From Plectrocnemia conspersa (taxonomy: Eukaryota > Arthropoda > Insecta > Trichoptera > Polycentropodidae), in NCBI GenBank assembly GCA_009617715.1, contig VTFK01000276.1, positions 496,001 through 560,000 of the forward strand: DNA of 64,000 nt, written 5' to 3'. The notes under the pieces were generated by a model. The model made no database searches, was not told the origin of the DNA, and saw nothing but the letters and a program-made list of their open reading frames with translations. Position numbers and translations under genes: made by a program. Of the stretch, positions 46,833 through 59,194 are shown in pieces (the first letter of the stretch is position 1; each line of letters opens with the position of its first letter).

Positions 46833-49800
46833 ATGGACTTAGCCAAGATTGCTTTGAAAAACATCAAGAGTGCCATAAGTGGAGAGGTGAGATAGTATAA
46901 ATTACTTATTTTAAAAAATACATATTTATATGTAGGTATATATACTTCGCTAATGATATTATAATCTCTTACAGTGACAAACAAACAATACAGTAATCTC
47001 AGTCACTCGACCTTTGAAATTAAAAATAAATTTAGATAAAAATGTAAAATTTGTAGGTTAACTGATTTCACCACTTTTGTTAGTTCGTTTCACATCTTTG
47101 CGTAATATTGAAAGCTATTGTTATGACAATACAAATTTTGTAAATGATGAAACTACGACACAATACGTTACATAATATCGATATGTTTTCATGTCAGACC
47201 CCAAATTTATAGGCTGATTTTAACGATTTAAATTAATTTATATTTAAAAAATTATACACATAAATCACTGGTTATATATCTATTTATTTATAAAAAATAT
47301 TTAAACTACATATTTTACTCACTATAAAATAATTAAAAATGGCGTATCAAAGTTGCGGACAAACTTAACCGAGCTATTTTTAAAACAAGTTTAATGTCCA
47401 TACTATGGTAGTTATCGTGTCCTCAAATTTCTTTATATCCTGCATTGATAAATGACAAAAAGTTTTTAATTTTATTTTTTTAAATCCTTTTTGACCTCCT
47501 ACTAAGATTTATTATAATGGAGTTATTAGGTTTTTATTAATTTTTAATAACCGCAATTTTGAAACAAAAGCTGAGATAATAACAACGTCTATTTTTAGAA
47601 TGAGTTCATGTTGATATGATTTGTACTAGGACAGTTATCGAGTTCATGCCATTTAATCCCACATTAATGATAAACAAAATATAAAAATAAAACATAACTA
47701 TTGTACTTTCTGAAAGTAATGTGAATGTTATAAAACTCACTTGATCTCAGTTGAAAATATTCCTTTCACAACACCGCTGTCATTTTTTATGAACTGAGAG
47801 TACATATAAAATGTTTCAGGGTGTTTTAAATAACATAAACTAGACCTATTAGTAATCAAAGGTTAAATAAACACAAACGAGTAAATAAATATTTAACCCT
47901 CATTTCAAGTTTTATTTATTCTATAATAAAACTCATGTATAACAATCGTGAAAACGTATAAAAAATATTTATTTAAACAATGCAATTGCAAAAAAATGTA
48001 TTTAATTTTATTTACCTTTTGCATCCCTAATCGTTTTTTTTACTAGATAGGTAGCCAAATCGGGAAAAATTAAAAATGGAAAATTCTTATTAAAAATTTA
48101 AATTATAATATAATATATATGTAGAGCATAAATATTAATAAACTAATAGCAAACACGAAGAAATCAGAACAAATACTTACATTTTAATTTTTTTAGGTTC
48201 TCTCAAGTACCATTGGTTGACAATCCATAATTATAAATTAACACAATAGGGTGATGACCCATTTTAAAATATTTATGGGACTGAAAAATGCTTAAAACAT
48301 AAATAAATAAATATACACAAATAACAATTACATGCCGCTCAGTTTTAGATATACCTACCTGCGAACGAAGAAAGCAGAAAGAACGCAGAAATGAAAAATT
48401 GTACCGTTTTCCCACAATTAAAAAATCCACAAGATATATCTATATTTATATAAACTAATGTTAGGTATATATTTAAAAACTAATATACGTCCCATCAAAG
48501 GTCAAACGAAACGTTGCAGTTAGTGTCATATTGTTTTATAAATTTCTTATTTAAAAATAGAGAAAACTTTTAATGAGTAGCTTTATGGTACATATTTGTT
48601 TGTAATTTTATATATTCAAGCTAATAATGCTTATATAGGATATTTTTATATAAAAATAAACAAAGTGATACACGAAAAAGGGCACCTCGTTTAATAATAT
48701 GTGGGATGTTGATTTATTATAAATTAAAGAAACAAATATGGACAAATATTATTTTTTTATTTTTCTTAAATCCGCAAGTTCTATTATTATACCAACTCAT
48801 CAGTGTAAAAGTTACTGTCATTACTAGTTATTATTCTCTAATTTTCTGATGTGGTGCGATTTGTTTGAGGTACCGTTTCTTCGTCACTGTTATTTAAATT
48901 ACCTATATTCCATCTTCGATTCACGGCAACAAGCACTTTCTTCCCTATCATCATTAGAAGATGAAAAATCAAACATGAAATCCTCCCCATCACTATCATT
49001 ACAAAACATATCATCACAATCACTATATTTAGCCATAGCACTGTTTTTTTACAATAAAATTTAAAAAAAAATTTCACACTAAAATTTTAAAAAATGAAAA
49101 ATATAAGTCATTTAAATAAAATTATCAATCGCTATATAGTTTCACTTAGACACAAATTACAGACTGTCGAAAACACAATAGGCAATAAAAACATCCCTGA
49201 CGCATGTCTACCGAAGGACGATCGTCAAATATTGCCTTCGGGAGAAAGCTACGGCACATCTGCCTTTAAATTTAGTCATCAAAAAAACCCCGTCTTATCG
49301 TGATAAATGAGCTCTCCCCGGCTTGATTTAACTAAAAATTATATTTTTTTTTTATAAGATATGCTTCTTGAAACTTGTCTGCAACACTGCAAAAACGCCA
49401 TTCAAAACATGCACAGGAAATACTCAAAAATTGACGTTATAATTCATTAATTGAAATGGTGCGCCTGACGCACCATCCGAGTAATATATAGCCAAGCGCT
49501 GGTGAGTCCTACACGCTTCATGAGTGCAAAGGGTTAACCTTACCATGACATTATTCCTTACAAATCCCATCAAAACGATTGCCATATTTTGATTTACAAA
49601 TTCTTACTGTTTGTTGATGATTTAAGAGTATTCAGTTACATAGAATTTAATATTTTATGGAATATTAAATTGCCATTAACCCTTTCACCGCGACTGATAT
49701 TTTTGCGCGCCATTTCGAAATTTGTTAATACGTGGGGAGCACCTATTCATGCCATATTTTTTTTTAATATTTTGCTTTAATAAATTCAAGTGATTTACAG

Positions 49801-52800
49801 CGTTAAATTATACTAAATAACCATATTATTAGACTCAAAAGTTTATGGCCACTTTAGGTGCCCGATGAGTACTAGCGATTTTCTTGATGACTTCTCTAGG
49901 AGCCATCTGCGGTGAAAGGGTTAATAATATCTGTACATTGATTAACAATTTTATATTTTGCTTTACATTTTTAACATCACAGATGTTGTATAATGAATTA
50001 TACATACGCATATTATGTATAATTAAATGCATTTTTCCTTTTAATCTACTCAATAATTGTAATTGCCATTCCGCTGCTGATGTCACTTACAAGTAGCAAT
50101 TAAATTATTGTCCTTCAAATGAATCGCATTGCTACAATGTAATTTATCTACTCGTCGCTTGCGTGCAATCATTATATTCAATATCAGCAGTTTCTTACTT
50201 GAATATAAACTGTAAATCTGCGATAAATATACATTTTTATTTAAAATTTGCTTGAATTATCAAATATTAAGGCAGCTTTATCTTCTTATTGTATCTTATT
50301 TTTCAGACTACAACTTTGGGAAGCGTATGGAAAGACAATCCAACTGTGGTCATATTCTTCAGAAGATGGGGCTGCATGTTTTGCCGTCTTTGGGCAAAAG
50401 AAGTATTAATATATACCGAAATAATTATAAATTTAAAAACAGATTACTACAATATTCATTTATATTACAAATAGCTATCTGAGATCGCGCCAATACTATC
50501 TAAAAACAATGTGAAGCTCGTCGGAGTTGGATATGAAGATCTGGGCAAAGAAGAATTTGTAGAAGGCAAATTTTTCGATGGAGGTACTTTTTATTTATTT
50601 AATAAATAAATATTATAAATCCAATGTATATCTGCAAATTTTATATTTTTGTTAAATGCTCGGTTTTTAAACCTTGTTTTATAATATAAATTGTTCAAAG
50701 GTTGATGTGTTGGTATTCTAATAATTATTGCAATTGTATCATTACAGACTTGTACGTAATCAGTGAGAAGAAGACATATGAAGAATTGGGTTTTAACCGA
50801 TTCAGCATGTTATCTGTCCTTGCCAGTCTACTTTGGAAAGAATCGAGGGAAGCAACTTCCAAAGGCCGAGCTATGAGTAATCATTCGACTTATATACAGC
50901 TATCACCACGAAAAACTATACACATGCATAATACTACTAAAGCCAACATTATATTGCATCTTTTACATTTTTTCCACAAACTTTTGTTATAAATATGCTC
51001 ATTGAAGGGTGGCTTTCACTTAAAGCAAAAAAATAAAATATATTTCTCTGTCTATTAGTCCTGTCACAGCTGGCAACAATTGCTGATTTACGACTAGGGT
51101 ATCTCATGTGAGAACTTTGAGATCTTTATCTTCCCCATATTTTAAATGGTTCTTAGGATTTGGGTTAACAACTATTATGCGATAAATAATATTAAAAAAA
51201 ATAACATTTAATATTGTGTTACAACGCTTTACTTCAATGGACAAAAAATTATGGGAAAAGATTCATACAATGAATTTATTTCTTCTCCCATATTTCTTAA
51301 TATTTTTTTTAATTCTACGACATTATTTAAAGTTTTTGTTTTTAAATGGCCCATAGATGTTCAATTGGATTTTGGTCGAAACTATTCCTGGGCCAAGGGA
51401 ATTTTGTAATCTGGTGAAAGAATAGAACATTATGAAGAAAATATTGAAAGTTTGAATAAAAAAAATAAAAAATAAAAAAAAATAAAAATTAAAAAAAACC
51501 GTCTCGAATCTGTCCCAAAAATATCTTTTAAAATATGTCATTTCAGTAAAATCAAATCAAAATACATTTTCACAAGTAGACATATATTTTTACCAGCGAA
51601 AATATAAATTATCTGACAGGTGCTAGTAAAATTATATGATTTCAACTTTTCTTTATGTATGTAATATATATATTTACATTCTTATCATTATTTATTTACA
51701 TCCGATGTATAAATGTTACAGTGAATGCGTATTTTTTGGTAAAATTATATTTTCACTAGTAAAGTCCAAATAAATTTTTACCAGTAGATATATATTTCTA
51801 CCAGCAAAAATATAATTTAACTGATAGGCGCTAATATGCTACTCTTAAATGTCTATGAAACTCAAATTGATAGTTGGGAAACGTCCATTTGCTGTTCAAA
51901 CCCAAACCTAACCTAATTATAGTTTTAGAACTTTCAGTAGGTCATGTCCAAAATAAAAACTTAGCCAACTCATCTCTCAATGGAAAATAAGCAGAAGAAT
52001 AAGTACAGACAGACATTGTATCTCACATATTGCACCATAGTTTTTCCACATTTTGATATTACACTATATTTTTAAAATATGATAGCTATCCTTACCGATA
52101 TTACTATGCACTTCTAATATAAGAGAGCTAATCAAAGTATATTCAAACCGAATTTTGGTCAATAGGAGAGCGCAAAAACAATTATCATTTCTCAGAAGAC
52201 AAAAGTTCACATTAAAAGCAATAAAATCGTGTCGACGATAAGATAACCTAGTCATAAATCATTAGTTGTTGCCAGCTGTGACAAGACAATAGATGGGCAA
52301 AAATTAATTTCGGTCCTTCACATGAAATGTATATTTTCTTTTTTTGATTTAACAACCCTTTACCAACTCTTCAATGAACATATTTATAACAAAAGTTTAT
52401 GGAAAAAATGTGAAAGATGCAATTTAATCTTAGCTTTAGTAATATTATGTGTGTGTGTAGCTTTCGTAATTAATTACTAATAATAATTATTTTATGTGTT
52501 ATGCTGATTTTTTAGAGGTCGGTGGGAATTTAAAAGGTGATGGATTGCAAAATGGTGGTGCTCTGATCATAGGTAAAGACGGAAAGATTTTAAACCACTT
52601 TATACAAAATGGTCCAGCTGAACACATGCCCAATGCTGCTATATTACAGGTATTGAATAATTAACTTATTATTACAGAACAATAAGATTATATTTTATTT
52701 ATTATATATGTAAATTATTTTAGATACTAGGATTGGAAGATCAATGGAAAGCATCAAATGAACCGGAAACAAAAAATTTTGAAGGAACATGCATGACATA

Positions 52801-52801
52801 A
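46833..52801 (+). CDS. PRXL2B: Prostamide/prostaglandin F synthase-like (peroxiredoxin-like 2) protein
   Basis: Exons: 46833-46886, 50307-50402, 50475-50583, 50748-50876, 52516-52649 and 52724-52801, total 600 nt or 199 aa, all phases consistent. The length equals the ~198 aa vertebrate enzyme. Family landmarks in order: N-terminal MDLAKIALKNIKSAISGE, a thioredoxin-fold strand VVIFFRRWGCMFCRLWAKE with the redox CxxC pair (CMFC), KLVGVGYEDLG, EGKFFDGDLYV, YEELGFNRFSMLS, a G-rich GGNLKGDGLQNGG segment, KILNHFIQNGPAEHMPN and ILGLEDQW. In vertebrates this enzyme reduces prostamide/prostaglandin H2 to F-type products using thioredoxin. Whether the insect protein does so is unknown; a general thiol-dependent reductase role is possible. 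There is no signal peptide, so it is probably cytosolic. PRXL2B over PRXL2A is judged by length and the N terminus. Confidence 0.9.
48899..49533 (-). pseudogene. piggyBac-like element 5' end with transposase N-terminal remnant
   Basis: The right boundary on the minus strand begins CCCTTTGCACTCATGAAGCG and is flanked by TTAA at 49534-49537, the canonical piggyBac end and target. About 500 bases inward, a minus-strand frame (49036-48899) encodes 45 residues starting MAKYSDCDDMFCNDSDGEDF. This is an Asp/Ser-rich acidic N terminus like those of piggyBac transposases, and it ends in a stop. The catalytic domain is absent. I could not find the opposite terminus, so the element is truncated or its other end has decayed. 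Confidence 0.6.
49680..49920. mobile_element. piggyBac-type MITE, 241 bp, TTAA target duplication
   Basis: The ends are CCCTTTCACCGC and GCGGTGAAAGGG, a perfect 12 bp inverted repeat, flanked on both sides by TTAA (49676-49679 and 49921-49924). A partial inner symmetry (GTGGGGAGCACCTATTC against GGCCACTTTAGGTGCCC) is visible. No coding frame. The intact ends and target suggest a relatively recent insertion. Confidence 0.85.
50920..52457 (-). mobile_element. Tc1/mariner-like element with ~190 bp TIRs
   Basis: The left arm (50920-51108) and right arm (52237-52457) are inverted repeats: CATAATACTACTAAAGCC and its partner, a TTGCATCTTTNACATTTTTTC block, AAACTTTTGTTATAAATATG, TCATTGAAG, GTCACAGCTGGCAACAA and a GATTTACGACTAGGGTATCT block. 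TA flanks both ends (50918-50919 and 52458-52459). Between the arms, minus-strand sequence at 51200-51400 decodes FPWPRNSFDQNPIEHLWAI, the D(34)E-type SPDLNPIEHLW motif of Tc1 transposases with the catalytic Glu, then stops. It lies in intron 4 of the PRXL2-type gene. Confidence 0.8.
51490..52240 (-). repeat. Inverted copy C of the 7.93 kb family, nested in a Tc1-like element
   Basis: This matches copy A end to end in reverse: the minus strand reads GACTTTTATTGC-like start blocks, TTCTGAGAA, CTCCTATTGACCAAAATTCG, GGTAAGGATAGCTATCATAT, CTACTGAAAGTTCTAAAACT, GGTTAGGTTTGGGTTTGAAC, the CTACTGGTAAAAATTTA half palindromes and TGACATATTTTAAAAGATAT. It sits wholly inside the Tc1-like element, up to its right arm. 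Confidence 0.75.
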
Positions 52802-54300
52802 TTATTATTTACTTATCTCTAATTGTGTTTTTTATATGAATATCAAATGTGATTGTGTAATTTTTTGTATACCTATATGTAATATGTATATCCAAAATAT
52901 GTAATATGTATATCCAAATAATATAATAATCTTGCTGTATAACTTATTTTTTTATATGTCCTTTAGAATTTTGAGCTACTGGCTAGGTATATTTATAGGA
53001 GGGAAACCAAAATAATGTAATTATACTCAAATTAAATTCCAATATCTGAATTTATACATAACGGTTTAAATTTTAACATTCAGTCTTTAGAGTAAAACTT
53101 TACCGATAAATTAGTCCTGTCTGTTTCTAATGTAACATATTAAGAATCTAAGAGAATCTTCATACATCCCACCGATGATACCGGAGTCCAAATGGATACC
53201 ATCTTTAGGATTTTGAAATAGCTTTTTTTTAGATAAGTTTACCATTGCATTTTACACTGAAAATTCTCGAACCTAAAATTTCCTGATAACCTAATTTGAA
53301 CTGTTGATAATCCTGTGGCGGCGTTTTGACAGTTTTCAGTGCTGCCACACCACAAAACTAGATGCTCTACATAGCTTCGTATTCTGGAAGAGACATCCTA
53401 GAGCAGGGATGGCGAATCTTTTTACGTTTGGGTGCCAAATTTATTTATTTATTAAAATTATGACCATCGTGACCCGACAGATTAACTTAATGCATCACGA
53501 CTGGCAAAAGTATAAAATATATTACAATTTTAAAATACATTCATATGTATATAGGTATGCATACATATAAATTCATACACGCACACACATACACATATAA
53601 GTAAAAACACGAAAACAAGATAAAAGAACTGACAAAAATCACCTCAACAGGTGTGCATTGTCCCACAAGAATTGAACCAAACCCCCATATGTGCACAATA
53701 AAATGTCAATATCTCTATGAACAGTATTGAGCAGACGAATGGCCTTTGACAGAGAAGAGTTGGAAAGTGCTTCAGTTCTAGACTTTACAGCAGGGGTAGC
53801 CAACCCCCTTGAACATTTTCCCAGCCCGCGAGATTCATCACACTATTACAAAATATATATATTTTATAATGGCAAATACACTTTCGTCATCATAAAAATA
53901 AATTCATAATCCATATCAGTTATTTATAAATTAGATTTTTGCTGTTGTACATTCAATACCAAATGCTTTTTTAGGAGTGGTGGTGGTGACGGGTGGCAAT
54001 GAGACACAGATTGAGCCGCTGCAGTAGTATGTTTATTTAAGGTTACGGTTTACATTACAAGAATGGGGCGGACGCGCGACGGCACGCGTCCGAACCCTTA
54101 CAAGCTTGCCGGAAGAGAGAGAGCCGTCACAACACCGCTATTTCTGCGCCGACCAGTTTTGGCCATAACAAATCTATATTGGCCCCCATACTTTGTATCC
54201 TGTTCACATGTTGTCACTTTTATTTATATGCACACCAAACTGGTTTCACCGGTCAATCTATTTCGATATTCTATTACATTTTAGAAAATTACTTAAAACT
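52802..54300. other. Intergenic region with hAT-like ends and a GC-rich insert
   Basis: CAGGGATGGCGAATC (53405) and CAGGGGTAGCCAACC (53792) each look like the start of a hAT element, in the same orientation, so they are not a pair. About 53975-54175 is GC-rich (a GACGGCACGCGTCCGAACCC stretch) and unassigned. No gene is supported. Confidence 0.4.
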
Positions 54301-56100
54301 TACAAGCATATGTAGAAAATAAAATTGCTAATATCACATAACAGCTAAAGATTTCTGAAGTTGTGTTCCAAGTTCTAATTATTTTTTCTTCTGCATTCCT
54401 TTAAATTATATTTAATAATCGATCATTTCAATTATTTCTCAAATCACTAAACTTTTTCATCTATATTGAATGATTGCTTTTCTATATCTTCAAGATTACG
54501 CCTCTCAAAAATCTTAAAATTAAAAGTATCTGCCGATACAACATCTGGATATAAAATAAATTTTCACTAGTTTTCGGGCACTTATAGTTAATAATTATCA
54601 ACGCATTTTGTCAAGCTCGGCCATTTATTTGTTTTTAAAATGACGGAACAAAGAATTTGTATAAAATTTTGCGTTGAAAATGAGATTAAATGCAATTTAT
54701 TGGTACAAATGTTTGATACAAACAAAAGAAGCAAAAAAACCTTTGTAATTTAAAATATGCTGTATAAATAAACTGTAGCAGTTTTAATATAGATTTTCAT
54801 ATCACTTGTTTAAAAATTGCCTTAGTATATATCTCTTATACTTTTTTTAGCCAGCTTAATTCTTTTTTTGTCCTTCACGTCCATCCCACTCGACGAAGTG
54901 AACACATCTGGCTGGGGAAATTAGCTGCTCAAAATCTTGGCTGTGACAACCTAGCTGTGGCAGCCATTTTGCCTAGTGCATAGTCAGCCTTGGAGTATTG
55001 ATTTTCTCGTTACATCGAGTGGTCGTTTTTCGCAACTGGCAACACTAAGCGCTCGACAGGTATCCTTGTACTGTCGGGCCTGGCGATCCCCACGTCATTC
55101 TCTGGTCAGTTATCCTCAACGACAGCTTCAGGTAACACCGGTACAGGTATTTTCATTTTCAAACATGATACTCTGTTTTCCAAAGCATCGCTCGCCATCC
55201 GCTTTATTGCTCGCTGCTGTGAAAATTGCCACAGTATTTTTTTTATTTGGGTGGCGTCGTATTTTACAGATGGTTGCATACTTATCTGTAGCGTTTTAAT
55301 GAATACATAGCGATGCTTTCCCGACCATATTCCTTTAACTTGACGTGTGCTGGATTGGAGAAATTTTGGGAATATGTGATTTTGTAGGGATACAGCTATG
55401 GAAATACAGAGGATATACCATTTTTCTTTGTTTTTCGTGCAGCCGCTCGAGTCGAAAACGCTCATGTAACGCAGTGCCGCACTTAATGAAAAAAATATTG
55501 ATCAATAATTAAATAGCTTATCTCAACAAATGAATTGCTCATAGTTTCCCGAAAAAATGGCGATCTATGTGTAGGTCAATTGACAAAGTAGTATTTAAAA
55601 CCTAAACATTTTATACAATGTATGCTTAATTATATTGTTACAAAATATGTTATATTTGTGTCAATTATAGCTGTAGATTCCTTGCACCTAAAATATTGTG
55701 GCCTACATCTTCTCATTGTTAGATAGCTACACAATCATATAATATCCAACCATCGCTTCAACTACATTATAATGTTCTTTATGTAGAATAAATTCTTGTT
55801 GAACTCTCAAAAAACAGATAAAATTTTGTAATTATTTAGTAGATTTTGATCATTGGTACAATGCAGATTTTTTTATAAATGGTCGAATCTACTAGGAGTA
55901 AATAATTTTGATACCAAATCATTAATTTAGTAGCAAACTTTTATCTTAGATAGAATTTTGATTAAAAACTACATTTTTTTGGAAGCATATTTGTCCCATT
56001 GTCAAATTAATTGTTGATATATATAAAGAAACTTTTGACTTGTTTTTTTACAGACAACATTCTTCTCTATTATTTAAAATTTGGCTCTACTTATATCAAC
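54301..56100. other. Intergenic region with one unassigned minus-strand ORF
   Basis: A 119-codon minus-strand frame at 55106-55465 lies in a GC-richer patch (54930-55480). It includes the runs GIWSGKHRYVFIKTLQI and ILWQFSQQRAIKRMA, and its sense continues past a stop into a possible further stretch. I recognise no family. It is most likely a mobile-element fragment, but a single-exon relic gene cannot be excluded. Confidence 0.3.
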
Positions 56101-56139
56101 TTTTTCTATTCAACCACTTTCAGTAGCTTTCAATAGAAA

Positions 56140-57330
56140 TACAGAAGGTCTCATCTGCCATATTGTTTCCAAAAGGCTGGCTATTTATAGACTAAACTGC
56201 GTAAAACCGCTTAAAAAACTCCTAATACAAAATGTGTAATGAAAATTGAAATAAAATATATTTTTTTTATTTTTATATCATATATAAATTTCTCTTATAG
56301 CCATAAGTTGATCCGCCATCTTGTTTCAAATAGACAGCCATTACAATGTAGGGAGATCAAAAGATTTTTAAATCATCATAGTCAATTAATAACTGACAAT
56401 AGTTGTAAATTTTTATAAATAAGTTTGCTATCCAACCTGATCCGCCATCTTGTTTAATAATGGCAATGCAAAAAAAGTAATTACTTACTTATTAATTGGG
56501 AGTACAAAAATATTTAGCTAGCCTGATCCGCCATCTTGTTTCATAATGGCAACTATTCAAAATAATAATTCCGGTAAAAAATATTCAGGCTCCTAAAAAT
56601 GAAATAAGCCAAAAATGCACTAAAATAGAAATTAGGATAAAATTTAAATTAAAAAACTGTTTTTATATAGTCAAACTTATATATTGTACGTATAATATTG
56701 CGCTTGAATTAAGCTTGACAAAAAATGTATTGACGCAAAATGTACTTATTTTCTTCATATATATGTAAAGTTATGCTGAATTATATTGATTTTAGCATAT
56801 GTAGATTTTTTGTTACTAACAATTTAAAGTAAAAATGTATTTGCAATCAGCGTATAATTTTACAAATCAATTTATTTGTTCTCTATAGCAAACAATTCCT
56901 AATAGTCAAAATCAGATCTCTATAATACCTTATAAATATCCCAAACTCATTAACCTGCTTGATCCGCCATCATGTTTCAAAATGGCGGCTATTAAAAATA
57001 AATATAAATCGTAACGTAAATTAAATGGGAAAAAAAGCGTTTTATGATTGAAATTTATATATCTACAATTACTTTTTTGTGTTTTTTTGATAATGTATGT
57101 ACAGTAGACCCCTCAATAAATTAAGATGTGCGTATAGTTTGGGTACTGGAACTCATACAATTTTTTGCAATATGTACATACGAATCAGGCTCATATGATG
57201 AGATATCCTCCTAAACTTGCCGTGTTGTTGGGGGGTCTAATGTATATGGAATATAAGGGTTTTTGAGGACACGATAAATGCCTTTTCTGAAGAATAGACT
57301 ATTGTTTCAAAATGGCAACCATTTAAAAAA
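56140..57330 (+). repeat. Interspersed repeats of GATCCGCCATCTTGTTTC...ATGGC
   Basis: Six versions occur at about 56153, 56310, 56439, 56525, 56961 and 57300. The best is GATCCGCCATCATGTTTCAA followed by AATGGCGGC, which is an imperfect palindrome. Spacing is irregular (85-440 bp), so the array is a set of degenerate tandem units or repeated small insertions. The GCCGCCATTTTG half matches the known YY1/Pho binding core. Confidence 0.65.
57107..57237. mobile_element. Small TA-flanked MITE, 131 bp
   Basis: The ends GACCCCTCAATAAAT and, inverted, GACCCCCCAACAACA match at most positions. TA flanks both ends (57105-57106 and 57238-57239), the target of Tc1/mariner and pogo elements. There is no coding frame. 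Confidence 0.6.
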
Positions 57331-58159
57331 ACGCCCTAGGAATATAAGTATTTTTAGAAAAAATAATTATATATAGAATGTTTCTAACTTAGAGGCATTA
57401 TATTGATTGTAATCTCATCCTATTCATTTAACATGTATTCTACTATTTTGTGTTACTTCATTGCCCTTAAAAAAAAAGCATAAGGAAAAGAATAGGTAAA
57501 AGGTCTGTTTTCACTGACATAGCAATGTTTGAAATCAATTTACAACAATAATAAAATATTACTTATAGTTTATTTTTTCAATAAATAAACTCAGTGTGAA
57601 CGAATCAACCTCGACAATTTCAACACGAATAAAGTAGTACAACTCGAACAGACGATAAGCAGCACAAAACTGATTAGAACTCTTTATTGTATCTATATGA
57701 TTGATTTTTAGACTCTTCTAAAGAGATTGCTTATAAAGTAATACAATTGCCATAATTAACAAACAGTAGCACGATATTAGTGTCTGTTCAAAAACGACAA
57801 TAAATAAGCATATTATAAAGGGCTTAAAACACTTTTACCTTCATGTTCAAAATATATTCTAGTATGTTATAATCACATGACACATTTTTAGATTTTAGAG
57901 GTAGTCAATTTTAATAAATATATTCACCTTATGAAATCATTACATTTTTATAGCTAATTGCTATGACGTAAGATTATTATTAAAATATTACATTACATTG
58001 GCAGATAATTAACAAGACAGTCAATACTATATTTATTTTTTATTAAGGTTTATTATTCTGTACCCAACAGTGAAACATTTTATTTTATTTTCTCACTTCA
58101 AAGGTCGGGAGCAATTCATATGATTTTTATCAAAATTGTAAAAATTATTTTTATGTGTA

Positions 58160-59194
58160 CAGTGGTGTGACAAAATAATTTAACCAGACATTATTGTTCA
58201 TGTTTTTGTAGTTTCTCTACACATTTTTATATAATTTATAAAAGTAAAAATAATATGTTATCACTGAACTTGGATATTTTATGACTCGATACATTCTTCC
58301 TTGTACTTCTTCGAAGGTCGCCTATGAACATAATTTCATTGTTCGGTCAACGTACGCATGATTATGTCGTCAGAGAAACAAACAAACAAAAAATTAATGT
58401 AAACATTTATAGCGTGATGGAAAAAAATTTAAAAAAAAACATTTTAAAACATAATTTAAAGACATACTTTTTTCCAATCATTAGCAGACTAATTTCGGTT
58501 TTGCTCTTGGCCCATTTTTCATTGTTTATATTAGTCGTAGCTTTTTTACTGTGGGACTGCTTATAACATCCACTTCTCTTGATTGACATGGTAAAGTTCT
58601 CTTAGATATTTCGATTCCTTCATCATTTAAAATAACTGTTACATCTTCATTTGCAACCCACGTGTATGTCGTTGTGACGTATAGGGTGTATGTCCACGTG
58701 CTACCTTTTTTTTAAGCTCATCATATTCATGAGACACGTTGATGTTTTTGAGTTATTTCTCGATAAGTATGAGCTTCTTCAAAAATAGCAATTTTCACTT
58801 CAACAGAAATATTTTTTCTTTGTACCACTTGATAAAAATCACTGTTTTACACAAAAAAAATGTATTAAGTACTATCGAATTAATCCACAAATTGCCATTT
58901 ACGAACAATTATGTTGTAAGTGATAGTTTAGAGAGATTAGAAAATAAAACGTAATTTTTTTATCCGAATATTTTCATATAACCACAAATTGCTGAAAACA
59001 GTCTCTTTGTTCAATATGTAACTGTAATATATTCCCAACTTTTTGGATGTACATATATTCATTATTTTTTTGTTAAAAATCATCACCTATTAACAAGCTT
59101 CAAATCTTTTAATGCACGATATTTATTTCCTACATTAGTTGCTTGTAAAATATGTGAAATGTTAGAGTGGTCCAATTATTTTGTCATACCAATG
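58160..59194 (-). mobile_element. Internally deleted Tc1-like element, ~1.0 kb
   Basis: The left end CAGTGGTGTGACAAAATAAT and the right end, inverted, CATTGGTATGACAAAATAAT are near-identical TIRs flanked by TA (58158-58159 and 59195-59196). Minus-strand sequence near 58430-58600 decodes SIKRSGCYKQSHSKKATTNI, NNEKWAKSKTE, which fits the second helix-turn-helix and linker of a Tc1 transposase. The catalytic DDE part is missing and stops are frequent. Only a non-autonomous relic remains. Confidence 0.75.

Larger units (their letters stand above)
46887..50306. other. Intron 1 of the PRXL2-type gene
   Basis: A 3.4 kb intron from GAG|GTGAGA to TTTTTCAG. Its first ~2 kb is AT-rich with nothing recognised. 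The rest carries the piggyBac-type remnant at 48.9-49.5 kb and the small TTAA-flanked MITE at 49.68-49.92 kb. Confidence 0.6.

Noticed and set aside
46685..46984. Minus-strand 99-codon frame over the PRXL2-type first exon
   Set aside because: Antisense of the promoter and first exon; no family resemblance.
47893..49537. TTAACCCT at 47893 as the missing left end of the piggyBac-like element
   Set aside because: Beyond CCCT the sequence (CATTTCAAG) does not match the right end convincingly, so pairing is not supported.
53405..53806. Two CAGGG(G/A)T-type sequences as a hAT TIR pair
   Set aside because: They are in the same orientation and so cannot be the two ends of one element.
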